A stretch of 64,000 bases of DNA from Pseudomonadota bacterium (lineage in GTDB: Bacteria > Pseudomonadota > Gammaproteobacteria > Xanthomonadales > Xanthomonadaceae): the NCBI GenBank assembly GCA_018242365.1, contig JAFECB010000023.1, positions 124,001 through 188,000 of the forward strand. The letters run 5' to 3'. The translations under genes and the position numbers were made by a program. Below, in pieces: positions 52,625 through 60,960 of this stretch. How positions within the stretch are numbered: position 1 is the stretch's first letter; the number at the start of each line of letters is the position of its first letter. The notes under the pieces are model-generated. The model was not told the DNA's origin. It saw only the letters and a program-made list of their open reading frames with translations, and made no database searches.

Positions 52625-54427
52625 ATGCGCTTTGCCTTTTTTGCCGTGCCCGCCGTACTCGGACTGCTCGCCGCCGTCCCCGCACGTGCCGATGTCTTCA
52701 TCAACGAACTCCATTACGACAACGTCAACACCGACACCTCCGAAAAGGTCGAAGTGATGGCACCGGCCGGCACCAGCCTCGCGGGCTGGAGCGTCGTGCT
52801 CTACAACGGTACCGACGGCAAGAGCTACGCCACCCTGCCGCTGTCCGGCACCGTCGCCAACCAGTGCAATGGTTACGGCACCATCGCCGTGGCAGCGACC
52901 GGGATCCAGAACGGCGCGCCCGATGGCGTCGCCTTGGTCAATGCCAGCGGCGCACTGGTCCAACTGTTGAGCTATGAAGGCACGTTCACCGCGACCAATG
53001 GCCCGGCCAGCGGCCATGCCAGCACCGCGATCCCGCAATCGGAAACCTCATCCACTGCTGCGGGCACCTCGCTGCAACTGGCGGGCAGTGGCAGCCATTA
53101 CGCCGACTTCACCTGGCAGGCCTCGCGCACCAGCTCGTTCGGCGCCTGCAATACCGGGCAGACACCCAGTGGCGGCAGCAGCGGCGGCGGTGGTAGCGGC
53201 GGCAATGTCCTGCAGAACGGCGTGGCAGTCACCGGCCTGTCCGCAGCCACGGGCAAGTCGCTGACTTACACCCTGGATGTGCCGGCTGGCGCGACCAACC
53301 TCAAGTTCACCAGCAACGGCGGCAGCGGTGATGCCGACATGTACGTGCGCTTCGGCAGCGCCCCGACCACCACCAACTACGACTGCCGCCCCTATTTGTC
53401 CGGCAACAACGAAACCTGCACGATCGCAACGGCGCAAGCCGGTACGTATTACGTGATGCTGCGCGCCTATGCCGCGTTCTCCGGCACCAGCCTGACCGGC
53501 AGCTTCACCGCGCCCTCCGGAGGCGGTGGTGGTGGCAGCGGTGGCGGTGGCAGCGGCGGTGCCGGCGCCTATTACAACGGCGTCAACACCTCCAGCGCCT
53601 CGGCCCTGCGCGCCAGCTTGCACGCGATCATCCAGGCCAGCACCAAGATCCCGTACTCGGCCAGCACCACCGATACCTGGAACGTGCTCGACTTCGCCGA
53701 TGAGGATCCACTCGATTCCAGCAAGGTGCTCGACATCTACAAGAACACCGCCTATCCGAAGGCCGGCGGCGGCAACAACTACTACAACCGCGAACACACC
53801 TGGCCGAACTCGCTGGGCTTCTCGGTCGATGGTGCGTCCAACTTCGCCTATACCGACCTGCACATGCTGATGGTCGCCGACATCAGCTACAACAGCGCCC
53901 GCGGCAACAAGCCCTACGGCAACTGCACGGCCAGCTGCACCGAGTTCCCGACCGCCGCCTACAACGGTCGCGGCGGTGGCAGCGGCGTGTTCCCGGGCAA
54001 TTCCAACTGGACCGACGGCACCATCTGGCAGACCTGGAAGGGGATGAAGGGCAATGTGGCGCGCGCCGTGCTGTACATGGACATCCGCTACGAAGGCGGC
54101 ACCAATGCCAGCACCGGCTACGCCGAGCCCGACCTGCGGGTGACCGACAATGCCTCGCTGATCGTCAACACCAATGGCAACGCCTCGGTCGCCTACATGG
54201 GCCTGCTGTCGGTGCTGCTGCAGTGGAGCCAGGAAGATCCGGTCGACGACTACGAGCGGATGCGCAACGAGGCGGTGCAGTCCTACCAGGGCAACCGCAA
54301 TCCGTTCGTCGATCACCCGGAATGGATCGCCTGCATCTACCAGAACGTCTGCCCGCAAGGCGTCGCCGCAGCCCTGCGTGGCACTCGGGCCGCCGGCACC
54401 CTCGCACCGCGTCGTTCCGGCAGGTAA
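52625..54427 (+). CDS. Secreted LTD-PPC-endonuclease I multidomain nuclease
   Basis: The 600-residue protein has a signal peptide (RFAFFAVPAVLGLLAAVPARA), a lamin-tail domain (about 23-175, DVFINELHYDNVNTDTSEKV), a GGSSGGGGSGG linker, a PPC beta domain (about 195-295, GDADMYVRFGS), a second Gly/Ser linker (about 298-314), and an Endonuclease I domain with NREHTWPNSLG (His391 likely catalytic), DLHMLMVADISYNSARGNKP and MDIRYEG. It should degrade extracellular DNA or RNA, probably for nutrient use. The tail after about 575 is Ala/Arg-rich. Confidence 0.92.
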   Translation: MRFAFFAVPAVLGLLAAVPARADVFINELHYDNVNTDTSEKVEVMAPAGTSLAGWSVVLYNGTDGKSYATLPLSGTVANQCNGYGTIAVAATGIQNGAPDGVALVNASGALVQLLSYEGTFTATNGPASGHASTAIPQSETSSTAAGTSLQLAGSGSHYADFTWQASRTSSFGACNTGQTPSGGSSGGGGSGGNVLQNGVAVTGLSAATGKSLTYTLDVPAGATNLKFTSNGGSGDADMYVRFGSAPTTTNYDCRPYLSGNNETCTIATAQAGTYYVMLRAYAAFSGTSLTGSFTAPSGGGGGGSGGGGSGGAGAYYNGVNTSSASALRASLHAIIQASTKIPYSASTTDTWNVLDFADEDPLDSSKVLDIYKNTAYPKAGGGNNYYNREHTWPNSLGFSVDGASNFAYTDLHMLMVADISYNSARGNKPYGNCTASCTEFPTAAYNGRGGGSGVFPGNSNWTDGTIWQTWKGMKGNVARAVLYMDIRYEGGTNASTGYAEPDLRVTDNASLIVNTNGNASVAYMGLLSVLLQWSQEDPVDDYERMRNEAVQSYQGNRNPFVDHPEWIACIYQNVCPQGVAAALRGTRAAGTLAPRRSGR

Positions 54428-54571
54428 TCGCGCTGCTTGCATCGGGTCCGGCCACGCGCCGGACTCGATGTCGGTGGGTGGCCTCGGAACAGCTTGGCCT
54501 CCCACGCTCGATCTGCATGGCGGTGCAAGCACGGGTATCCTTGCGCCAACGCAACCCGGCTGCACCACGCC

Positions 54572-55054
54572 ATGCCTTCGTTCGACATCATTTCCGAAGT
54601 GGATACCCACGAGCTGACCAACGCGGTCGACCAGGCCAGCCGCGAGCTGACCACCCGCTTCGACTTCAAGGGAGTGGATGCGAAGTTCGTGCGCGAGGAC
54701 AACCTGATCACCCAGTCCGCGCCCAGCGATTTCCAGCTGCAGCAGATGACCGACATCCTGCGTGCGCGCCTGATCGCGCGGAAGATCGACGTGCGCTGCC
54801 TGGAGTTCGGCGACATCGAGACCAACCTCGCCGGAGCGCGCCAGAAGATCACCGTCAAGCAAGGCATCGAACGCGAGCTGGCGAAGAAGATCCAGTCCGC
54901 GATCAAGGACGCCAAGCTCAAGGTCGATTCGCAGATCAACGGCGACAAGCTGCGCGTCACCGGCAAGAAGCGCGATGACCTGCAGGCGGCGATGGCGCTG
55001 CTGCGCGGGCAAACCTTCGAACTGCCCTTGCAGTTCGACAACTTCCGCGATTGA
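54572..55054 (+). CDS. YajQ-family nucleotide-binding protein
   Basis: The 160-residue protein (MPSFDIISEVDTHELTNAVD) is a two-domain ferredoxin-like YajQ protein with TRFDFKGVDAKF and KKIQSAIKDAKLKVDSQING. The Xanthomonas member binds cyclic di-GMP and works with a LysR-type regulator; other members bind tRNA or GTP. Which applies here is unknown. It follows the nuclease gene by 144 bp. Confidence 0.93.
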   Translation: MPSFDIISEVDTHELTNAVDQASRELTTRFDFKGVDAKFVREDNLITQSAPSDFQLQQMTDILRARLIARKIDVRCLEFGDIETNLAGARQKITVKQGIERELAKKIQSAIKDAKLKVDSQINGDKLRVTGKKRDDLQAAMALLRGQTFELPLQFDNFRD

Positions 55055-55090
55055 GCCCGACGCCTGCCGATTGGCAGGTCGCCTGCGCCA

Positions 55091-55801
55091 TCACTCGATA
55101 TCGCCCGCAAACAGCCGGGCGCGCTCGGCCTCGCCCAAGGCCCGCCACTGCCCTTGCGGCAGCACGCCCAAATCGAGGCCACCGATGCGTTCGCGATGCA
55201 GGGCCTCGACGTGGTTGCCCACCGCCGCAAACATCCGCCGCACCTGGTGATAGCGCCCTTCGTGCAAGGTCAATCGCGCCGTGCGCGTATCCAGCACGGC
55301 AAGCTCGGCCGGCAGCAGCGGCGTCTTTTCGTTTTCCAGCAGCAATTCGCCGCTGGCAAACAGTGCCCCCTCGTCACCACGCAGGTCCTGCGCCAGCGTG
55401 GCCAGATAGACCTTCGGCAATTTCGACTTCGGCGCGATGATCCGGTGCAGCAACTGGCCATCGTCGGTCAGCAGCAACAGGCCGGAGGTGTCGCGATCCA
55501 GGCGGCCGACGGTGGATAACTGCGGCTCGCGTGCGCGGTAACGCGGCGGGAACAGATCGAACACCACGCGGCCCGGGTCCTTGCTGGAACAGGTATAGCC
55601 GACCGGCTTGTGCAACAGCAGCAGCAGGCCGGTCGGTGGGTCCAGCGCTTGTCCATCGATGCGGATGTCGTCGTGATCGCGTCGATCATCGGCGTACAGC
55701 ACCTCGCCCGCGGCATCGGTGATCCGGCCCTCGCGGAACATCCACTGCACATCCTTGCGGCTGCCGTAACCGAGGTTGGCGATGTGCTTGACCAGCTTCA
55801 T
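55091..55801 (-). CDS. rsuA: 16S rRNA pseudouridine(516) synthase RsuA
   Basis: RsuA makes pseudouridine 516 of 16S rRNA. The 236-residue protein has an N-terminal S4 domain (KLVKHIANLGYGSRKDVQWM), the phrase LLLLHKPVGYTCSSKDPGR, the catalytic GRLDRDTSGLLLLTDDGQLL and HEGRYHQVRRMFAAVGN. Its ATG at 55801 overlaps the upstream methyltransferase TGA by 4 bp. Confidence 0.93.
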   Translation of the reverse strand: MKLVKHIANLGYGSRKDVQWMFREGRITDAAGEVLYADDRRDHDDIRIDGQALDPPTGLLLLLHKPVGYTCSSKDPGRVVFDLFPPRYRAREPQLSTVGRLDRDTSGLLLLTDDGQLLHRIIAPKSKLPKVYLATLAQDLRGDEGALFASGELLLENEKTPLLPAELAVLDTRTARLTLHEGRYHQVRRMFAAVGNHVEALHRERIGGLDLGVLPQGQWRALGEAERARLFAGDIE

Positions 55802-56838
55802 GCCTTCACCGCCTCGACGATCTTGAAACCGCCTTGCTGCGCGACGGTCCGCACCATCGCAAAGGCAGTGCCGAGGGCATCCTCATAAGGCAGGTGGCGA
55901 TTGGCCACCAGCCACAGCCGCCCGCCGGGTTTCAGCGCCGCACTGGCTGCTGCAATGAACGCGCGCCCGATGTCGGGACGCTCGCCACGTCCGATGGCGT
56001 GGAACGGCGGATTGCAGACGATGGCATCGAAGCGCTCTTCCATCCCGGCAGTGACATCGTGCCAATGGAAGCCCACCGGCACACGCGCACCGGCCAGATT
56101 CTGCCGCGCCAAGTCCAGCGCGCGCGCATCGGCCTCGAACAGCTCCAATGCGCTGACCTGCGGGCAGCGTGCCAGCACTTGCAGCGACAGATAGCCCCAG
56201 CCCGCGCCGAGGTCGGCCACCCGTCCCCGCAAGTCGGCAGGCAGCGCTTGCGCGAGCAGCGCGGATGCCGCATCCACCCGATCCCAGGCAAACACACCGG
56301 GACGGCTCATGAAGCCGCCCCCCGGCAGGTCCTCCGCGACGATCCGGCGCGCTGCATCGAGGCCTTGCCATGCATGCAGCAGCGCCTGATCGAAGCGCGC
56401 GCCAGGCAGCGTCCAGAACACCCGACTATGGTGCTTGCTGAGCGTGGCCACACCTCCCGCCAATTGCTTCAGCTCCGCCTCGCGCGTCTTCGCGCCTTCG
56501 TCATTGGCCACTGCCGCGACCACGACGCCCCCCGGTGCAACCGCCGCGCAGGCACTGGCCAACAGCGCGCGCGCTTCCTCGCGCTGGCGCGGCGGCAACA
56601 CCAGCACCAGCGGGAAGGCCGCCGCAGGCAGCGCATCTTCCTCGAGCAGTTCGATCCCGGCCCGCTGCAAACTCACCGCCTCGGGACGGAATGGTTGGGT
56701 GGCGACGAAGCCGCGCCCATGTCCGGCGATCCCGGCACGCGCGCGCAGGAACAAGGCTTGCGGCGGCCACGGCAACAGGCCGTTGACGAAGGGATGCAGC
56801 AGGGCGGCGAGGACGGGATCGTGTTGCGCAGAAGCCAT
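55798..56838 (-). CDS. rsmC: RsmC-like rRNA/RNA methyltransferase
   Basis: The 346-residue protein has a degenerate N-terminal methyltransferase domain and a C-terminal class I SAM domain (VADLGAGWGYLSLQVL, then the catalytic NPPF in AIVCNPPFHAIGRG). This layout and length match RsmC, which methylates G1207 of 16S rRNA; RlmG is the alternative. It is translationally coupled to rsuA, another 16S rRNA modifier. ATG at 56838. Confidence 0.88.
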   Translation of the reverse strand: MASAQHDPVLAALLHPFVNGLLPWPPQALFLRARAGIAGHGRGFVATQPFRPEAVSLQRAGIELLEEDALPAAAFPLVLVLPPRQREEARALLASACAAVAPGGVVVAAVANDEGAKTREAELKQLAGGVATLSKHHSRVFWTLPGARFDQALLHAWQGLDAARRIVAEDLPGGGFMSRPGVFAWDRVDAASALLAQALPADLRGRVADLGAGWGYLSLQVLARCPQVSALELFEADARALDLARQNLAGARVPVGFHWHDVTAGMEERFDAIVCNPPFHAIGRGERPDIGRAFIAAASAALKPGGRLWLVANRHLPYEDALGTAFAMVRTVAQQGGFKIVEAVKA

Positions 56839-56859
56839 CGACAAAGTGTAACCAGCCGC

Positions 56860-57270
56860 TCAGCCCGTGGTGAGCCCCTGAACTCCCCGCCACTGGCGCA
56901 GCAGGCCACCCACCCAGTTGGCAAGCAGGCAAGTGATGGCCACGCCGATCCACGGTACCGCCGAATCGCCCGACACCAGCCCCGCCAAGGCCGCTCCCCA
57001 GCCCCGTCCATACCACGCCACGGTCACTGCTGACGACAGGGCGAGCAGCACGAGCAAACCACGCAACAAGCGTTGCTCCAGCAAGCCCTCCGCCCCCTGT
57101 GCCCGCGCCAGCTCCGCGACCTGGCTGGCGAAGTCTTCCGGCAGCTGCACGTCGGGCGCGCTTCGCAGCGCCTGCGCGACACGCAAATCCATCGGGTCGG
57201 CGGCAGGGTCGCCGCGACGTGCCATTTCCTGCGCGTGCCAACGGCTGGAATCAGGTGTTTGCGAATTCAT
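56860..57270 (-). CDS. Membrane protein partner of an ECF sigma factor
   Basis: The 136-residue protein has a soluble N-terminus (about 1-65) and two membrane helices (LLRGLLVLLALSSAVTVAWY and VPWIGVAITCLLANWVGGLL). Its start overlaps the upstream sigma gene stop as ATGA. This placement and layout suggest an anti-sigma or regulatory role, but no zinc-binding HxxxCxxC motif is present, so the assignment is inference. Confidence 0.65.
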   Translation of the reverse strand: MNSQTPDSSRWHAQEMARRGDPAADPMDLRVAQALRSAPDVQLPEDFASQVAELARAQGAEGLLEQRLLRGLLVLLALSSAVTVAWYGRGWGAALAGLVSGDSAVPWIGVAITCLLANWVGGLLRQWRGVQGLTTG

Positions 57271-57833
57271 GCGGCAACTCCCGTGCGCGGCTCAAGCAGT
57301 GCGCGCAATGTGTTTCTGCTGCGAAACAGATGGCTCTTGATCGTCCCTTCGGCAACGCCGGTGATCCCGGCGATTTCGCCGATCGGCAATTCTTCCAGGT
57401 GATACAGGGTCAGTATCGTGCGCTGCAACGGTGGCAGGCGTTCGATCGCGTCGTGCAAGGCGCGCGCTTCATCGGCCTGCGCATGCTGGGCCTGCATGTC
57501 GACACCATCACTGATGTTGTCGTAGGGCGAAGCCCCATCCTCCCCTTCGAACATCTCCACCAAGGGGATTTTCTTGCGCTCCAGATGCCGTTTCGCCACC
57601 GAGTACGCCACTTGCGCGATCCAGGATTTCAACGGACTGTCAAACCGGTACTGGGGCAGGTAACGGTGCACCCTCAGGAAGGCCTCCTGGCACAGTTCAC
57701 GCGTATCTTCCGGGTGCTGCACCATGCGCTGGATCACATGCCAGCACAGTCGCTGATAGTCGCGCACCAGCTGCTCGAACGCACCGGGGCGATTGGCCAG
57801 CACGGATTCAACAAGGGCGCGATCTGCTTCCAT
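57267..57833 (-). CDS. ECF-family RNA polymerase sigma factor
   Basis: The 188-residue protein has sigma region 2 (FEQLVRDYQRLCWHVIQRMV and DTRELCQEAFLRVHRYLPQY), a linker, and region 4 (ERLPPLQRTILTLYHLEELP with SHLFRSRNTLRALL) typical of RpoE-like ECF sigma factors. ATG at 57833. The next gene is a small membrane protein that may control it. Targets are unknown. Confidence 0.92.
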   Translation of the reverse strand: MEADRALVESVLANRPGAFEQLVRDYQRLCWHVIQRMVQHPEDTRELCQEAFLRVHRYLPQYRFDSPLKSWIAQVAYSVAKRHLERKKIPLVEMFEGEDGASPYDNISDGVDMQAQHAQADEARALHDAIERLPPLQRTILTLYHLEELPIGEIAGITGVAEGTIKSHLFRSRNTLRALLEPRTGVAA

Positions 57834-57965
57834 CCTCAAGGAGATACGCCCTGCGCGCCGTCGGTTGCAAGTGGCGTGCGGATTTTTTCATCCAACACGC
57901 CAATGGTGGGCGACGCGCATGTGCGCCGCCTGCACATGCACCCGATAGGCGACCATCGAGACCAA

Positions 57966-59423
57966 TCAGTGCGCCGCTACCGACGCATTCGCCAGCGGCA
58001 TCCGCGTGGTGTAGTAATCGACCATGCGTTCAATGACCGGCGGATCGATGTTGGCCAAGCCGATCAACACGATGCCTTGCGCCGGGAACACCTCGAAAGC
58101 GGCATTCATGCCTTCGCTTCCGCCACCATGTCCGTAGCCCGTGACGCCATTGTGCTCGCCGGCCATGAAACCATAGCCATACCACGGCGTCTGCCGACGC
58201 GTGGCCTCGGCCAGCAATGCCGGCGGCAGCAGCTTCCCCGCACGCAGCGCACGGGCAAACTTCAACAGATCACCGGCCGTGCTGTAGCCACCGCCCGCGG
58301 CGGTCCCTCGCCACGGCAGCGTGGCGGCGGCATCGATCCATGGCGACGATGCGTCCTTGCGGGTATAGGCGTGCGCACGCCCCGGCACATCCACCGCTTC
58401 CGGCAGCGACCCACTGTCATGCATGCCGGCCGGTGCAAACACGTGCTGATCCACGTAGTCGTAATACGACTGGCCGCTGACGTGTTCGATGATGTCTCCA
58501 AGCAGCACGTAGCCGTAATTCGAATAGCGATAGTCCTTGCCCGGTGCATGCTCGGGCCCGCGCGCGCCGTACAGGCGCACGTAGTCGTCATGGGTTCGCA
58601 GTTCGAGGCGGTGCGCCTCGAACTCGGGCCCGAAGATATCTCCGGTGCCGCCTGCATGGGTGAGCAGCTGGCGAACCGTCACCTTCGCGATTTTCGCATT
58701 CGGATAGCCCGGCAGGTAGTCGCCCACGCTGCCATCCAGTGACAATTTCCCTGCCTGCACCAGCTGCAATACGGCGACCGCCGTGAACATCTTGTTCATC
58801 GAGCCCAAGCGGAATTTGGTCTGCAGCGTGACCGGCACGTTGGCCGCGCGATCAGCCAGGCCCCAGGCGCGTTGCAGCAACACCTTGTCGCCACGGGCGA
58901 CCAGCAACACGCCGGAAAACGCATCGTGCTTCGCCGCGGCATCGGCCCGCTCCGCCAGCGCAGTGATCGCTGCCGTCTCGCCCAAGCGCGGGATGCGCAG
59001 ATCCGCAGGCCGCTCGACTGCCTCGATGTCGAGCGCCAGTGGCTTGCCGGCGTGCATCGCCACCTTGATCCGTGCCACGGTTTCCGACCCCGCCTCCTGC
59101 AGCAAGGCCTGCGCCGTGCCCACGTCGGAAGGCTCCCAACGCAGTAAACGAAAGCCGCCGGTCTGGTTGCGGAATCCCAGCATGCCGTCCACGTCGAAGG
59201 TTGGCTGGTAACGATCACGGAACGCCTCCAGCTGGGCGCGATCATTCGCATTGAAGGCGGCCATCCACGCCTCCAACACCTGCCGGGCAGGACTTCCTGC
59301 CGGCGCGGGCACCCGCGTTGCCGCTGCCTGACCTGCGGATGGCGTCGAAGTCGCAACCTGCGCCAGCGCGGGCAACGACAAGCACGCGGCGAGGATCAAG
59401 GGTAAAGACTTGCTTCGGATCAT
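57966..59423 (-). CDS. Secreted serine beta-lactamase-like hydrolase
   Basis: The 485-residue protein starts with a signal peptide (MIRSKSLPLILAACLSLPALA), an extra N-terminal domain (about 45-150, resembling DUF3471/SnoaL-like pads), and a class C beta-lactamase/penicillin-binding fold with S208-x-x-K211 (GSMNKMF), Y300-S-N302 and a C-terminal HGGGSEG in place of KTG. Such proteins are usually peptidases or esterases rather than antibiotic resistance enzymes. It lies upstream of the ECF sigma pair on the same strand, 132 bp apart. Confidence 0.9.
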   Translation of the reverse strand: MIRSKSLPLILAACLSLPALAQVATSTPSAGQAAATRVPAPAGSPARQVLEAWMAAFNANDRAQLEAFRDRYQPTFDVDGMLGFRNQTGGFRLLRWEPSDVGTAQALLQEAGSETVARIKVAMHAGKPLALDIEAVERPADLRIPRLGETAAITALAERADAAAKHDAFSGVLLVARGDKVLLQRAWGLADRAANVPVTLQTKFRLGSMNKMFTAVAVLQLVQAGKLSLDGSVGDYLPGYPNAKIAKVTVRQLLTHAGGTGDIFGPEFEAHRLELRTHDDYVRLYGARGPEHAPGKDYRYSNYGYVLLGDIIEHVSGQSYYDYVDQHVFAPAGMHDSGSLPEAVDVPGRAHAYTRKDASSPWIDAAATLPWRGTAAGGGYSTAGDLLKFARALRAGKLLPPALLAEATRRQTPWYGYGFMAGEHNGVTGYGHGGGSEGMNAAFEVFPAQGIVLIGLANIDPPVIERMVDYYTTRMPLANASVAAH

Positions 59424-59609
59424 GGGGTGGCGCTCGGTTTGGGTGTGCTGCAATGGATACCGCCCACACTCGGTCGGTTGCACAAGGCGAATCCATTGCT
59501 TGCCGCCATCTCCATGGCCGATTGCAACCGCCAGCCGCGTCGCCGTATCCCTTTGTCTGAACGGCCCTTGCGGCCGGCCACCCCAGACAAATTTCCGCAG
59601 GAGTTCCCC

Positions 59610-59936
59610 ATGGATTACGCTATTTTCATCCCGATCACCCTGTTTGCCGCCATCGCCTACTCGATCAAGGCCGTGGTTGATGCCCGGGTACGCAAGCAGC
59701 TGGTCAGCAGCAATGGCTCACCCGATCTGATCGCCCAGATCATGCGCAACGACGAGACCAATCGGCGCCTGTCCTCGTTGCGCTGGGGCATCACCCTGGT
59801 TGCACTGGCACTGGGCTTTGGCATCGTCCAGTCTGCGGGCTGGACCGAAGTCACTCCCGGCGTGATCGCGGTACTGGTCGGTGCACTCGGCCTCGGCAAT
59901 CTGGTCTCGTTCGCGGCCACGCGCAAGCTCGGCTGA
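59610..59936 (+). CDS. Small membrane protein, unknown function
   Basis: The 108-residue protein has an N-terminal membrane helix (AIFIPITLFAAIAYSIKAVV) and two near the C-terminus (WGITLVALALGFGIVQSAG, GVIAVLVGALGLGNLVSFAA). This resembles the DUF6249 small membrane proteins, some of which sit next to ECF sigma genes. CAGGAG precedes the ATG at 59610. It is divergent from the serine hydrolase. Confidence 0.75.
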   Translation: MDYAIFIPITLFAAIAYSIKAVVDARVRKQLVSSNGSPDLIAQIMRNDETNRRLSSLRWGITLVALALGFGIVQSAGWTEVTPGVIAVLVGALGLGNLVSFAATRKLG

Positions 59937-59985
59937 ACGGCGTGCAGCAGGTATGCTGTCGGCCTCGGAAACCGGCAGCATCCTC

Positions 59986-60264
59986 ATGACAGACAGCACC
60001 CACGACACCCCGCCCGATCGCCTCTGCAACGATCCACGCAGCAAGTTCCACGACGAAGCCCTGCTGGAGCGCGGTATCGGCATCCGCTTCAACGGCAGCG
60101 AACGGACCAATGTCGAGGAGTACTGCATCAGTGAAGGCTGGATCCGGGTGCAGGCCGGGCGCTCGCTGGACCGGCACGGCATGCCGATGACGCTCAAGAT
60201 CCGGGGCAAGGTCGAGGCCTGGTTCAAGGACGCGGCCGGGCAAGACGAAACCGCAGCTGACTGA
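59986..60264 (+). CDS. DUF3297 family protein
   Basis: The 92-residue soluble protein contains NDPRSKFHDEALLERGIGIR and VEEYCISEGWIRVQAGRSLD, the conserved blocks of DUF3297, a small family seen in proteobacteria (glutathione-related or unknown role). There is no signal peptide. The ATG is at 59986, 49 bp after the previous stop. Confidence 0.85.
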   Translation: MTDSTHDTPPDRLCNDPRSKFHDEALLERGIGIRFNGSERTNVEEYCISEGWIRVQAGRSLDRHGMPMTLKIRGKVEAWFKDAAGQDETAAD

Positions 60265-60335
60265 GCGCTGCGGCGTTCAGCCTGCAGCACGCGCGTTTGC
60301 AGCAGACTGGCTCCAGACCCGAACGGAGCACGCCC

Positions 60336-60896
60336 ATGACCCCTCGCTTGGCTTCCCTCTTCCTCGCACTGGCCGTGGTGGTTGGTGCGTCTGGTGCGTA
60401 CGCGGGCGACATGCTCGCCAAGGACGCACCACGTTCGCTGCCGAGTTCCGGCCCGGTCAGTGTCGCCTGGTCCGATCCGGCGCATTTCAGCGACATCACC
60501 TCCAGCGGCAACCGCAATGCCGCGGCACGCGGCGACTGGCTGGTCCAGCTGGCCACCTACATGCGCAAGCGAGCCGACCAGCGCATCGCGCCCGGCAACC
60601 GGCTTGAGCTGACCATCCTCGACATCCAGCGCGCAGGACGCTACGAGCCATGGCGTGGGCTGTCCGGGCAGGACATCCGGGTGGTCCGCGACAGCTATCC
60701 GCCGCGCATGGTGGTGAAATTCCGCGAACTGGATACCGGCGGCCAAGTCGTTGCGGAAGGTGAGCGCACCATCACCGATCCGGCCTTCCTGCTGCATGTC
60801 GGCTCGATCAATGACAGCGACCCGCTGCGCTACGAGAAGCGGATGATCGACAGCTGGCTACGACGGGAATTCCCGCAATCGGTCGCTGCGCGCTGA
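60336..60896 (+). CDS. DUF3016 secreted protein
   Basis: The 186-residue protein has a signal peptide (RLASLFLALAVVVGASGAYA) and matches DUF3016: VSVAWSDPAHFSDITSSG, GDWLVQLATYMRKRADQRIA, GNRLELTILDIQRAGRYEPW and YPPRMVVKFRELD. It is a periplasmic protein of unknown role, common in Xanthomonadales. It converges with the ECF42-like sigma gene. Confidence 0.85.
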   Translation: MTPRLASLFLALAVVVGASGAYAGDMLAKDAPRSLPSSGPVSVAWSDPAHFSDITSSGNRNAAARGDWLVQLATYMRKRADQRIAPGNRLELTILDIQRAGRYEPWRGLSGQDIRVVRDSYPPRMVVKFRELDTGGQVVAEGERTITDPAFLLHVGSINDSDPLRYEKRMIDSWLRREFPQSVAAR

Positions 60897-60919
60897 TCTT
60901 GCGCACATCGTGATTGGCA

Positions 60920-60943
60920 CGAAGCCGCCTGCGGGCGGCTTCG
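60920..60943. terminator. Hairpin between convergent genes
   Basis: A perfect 10-bp stem (CGAAGCCGCC/GGCGGCTTCG) with a TGCG loop lies between the DUF3016 stop and the sigma gene stop. No U-tract follows on either strand; it may be a bidirectional end signal or an RNA-stabilising hairpin. Confidence 0.5.
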
Positions 60944-60960
60944 TCGTGCCTGTCGTCCTG

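Noticed and set aside
53166..53570. Gly4Ser-like linkers as a sign of engineered DNA
   Set aside because: Codon use and flanking domains are natural, and Gly/Ser linkers are common in secreted multidomain enzymes of this group.
53048..55012. 654-residue open frame opposite the nuclease and yajQ
   Set aside because: It crosses two well-supported plus-strand genes and is low-complexity Gly/Ala/Val; not a gene.
57966..59423. Antibiotic-resistance beta-lactamase
   Set aside because: The SxxK and YxN motifs are generic to serine hydrolases of this fold; KTG is replaced by HGG and an extra domain is present, so resistance is not supported.
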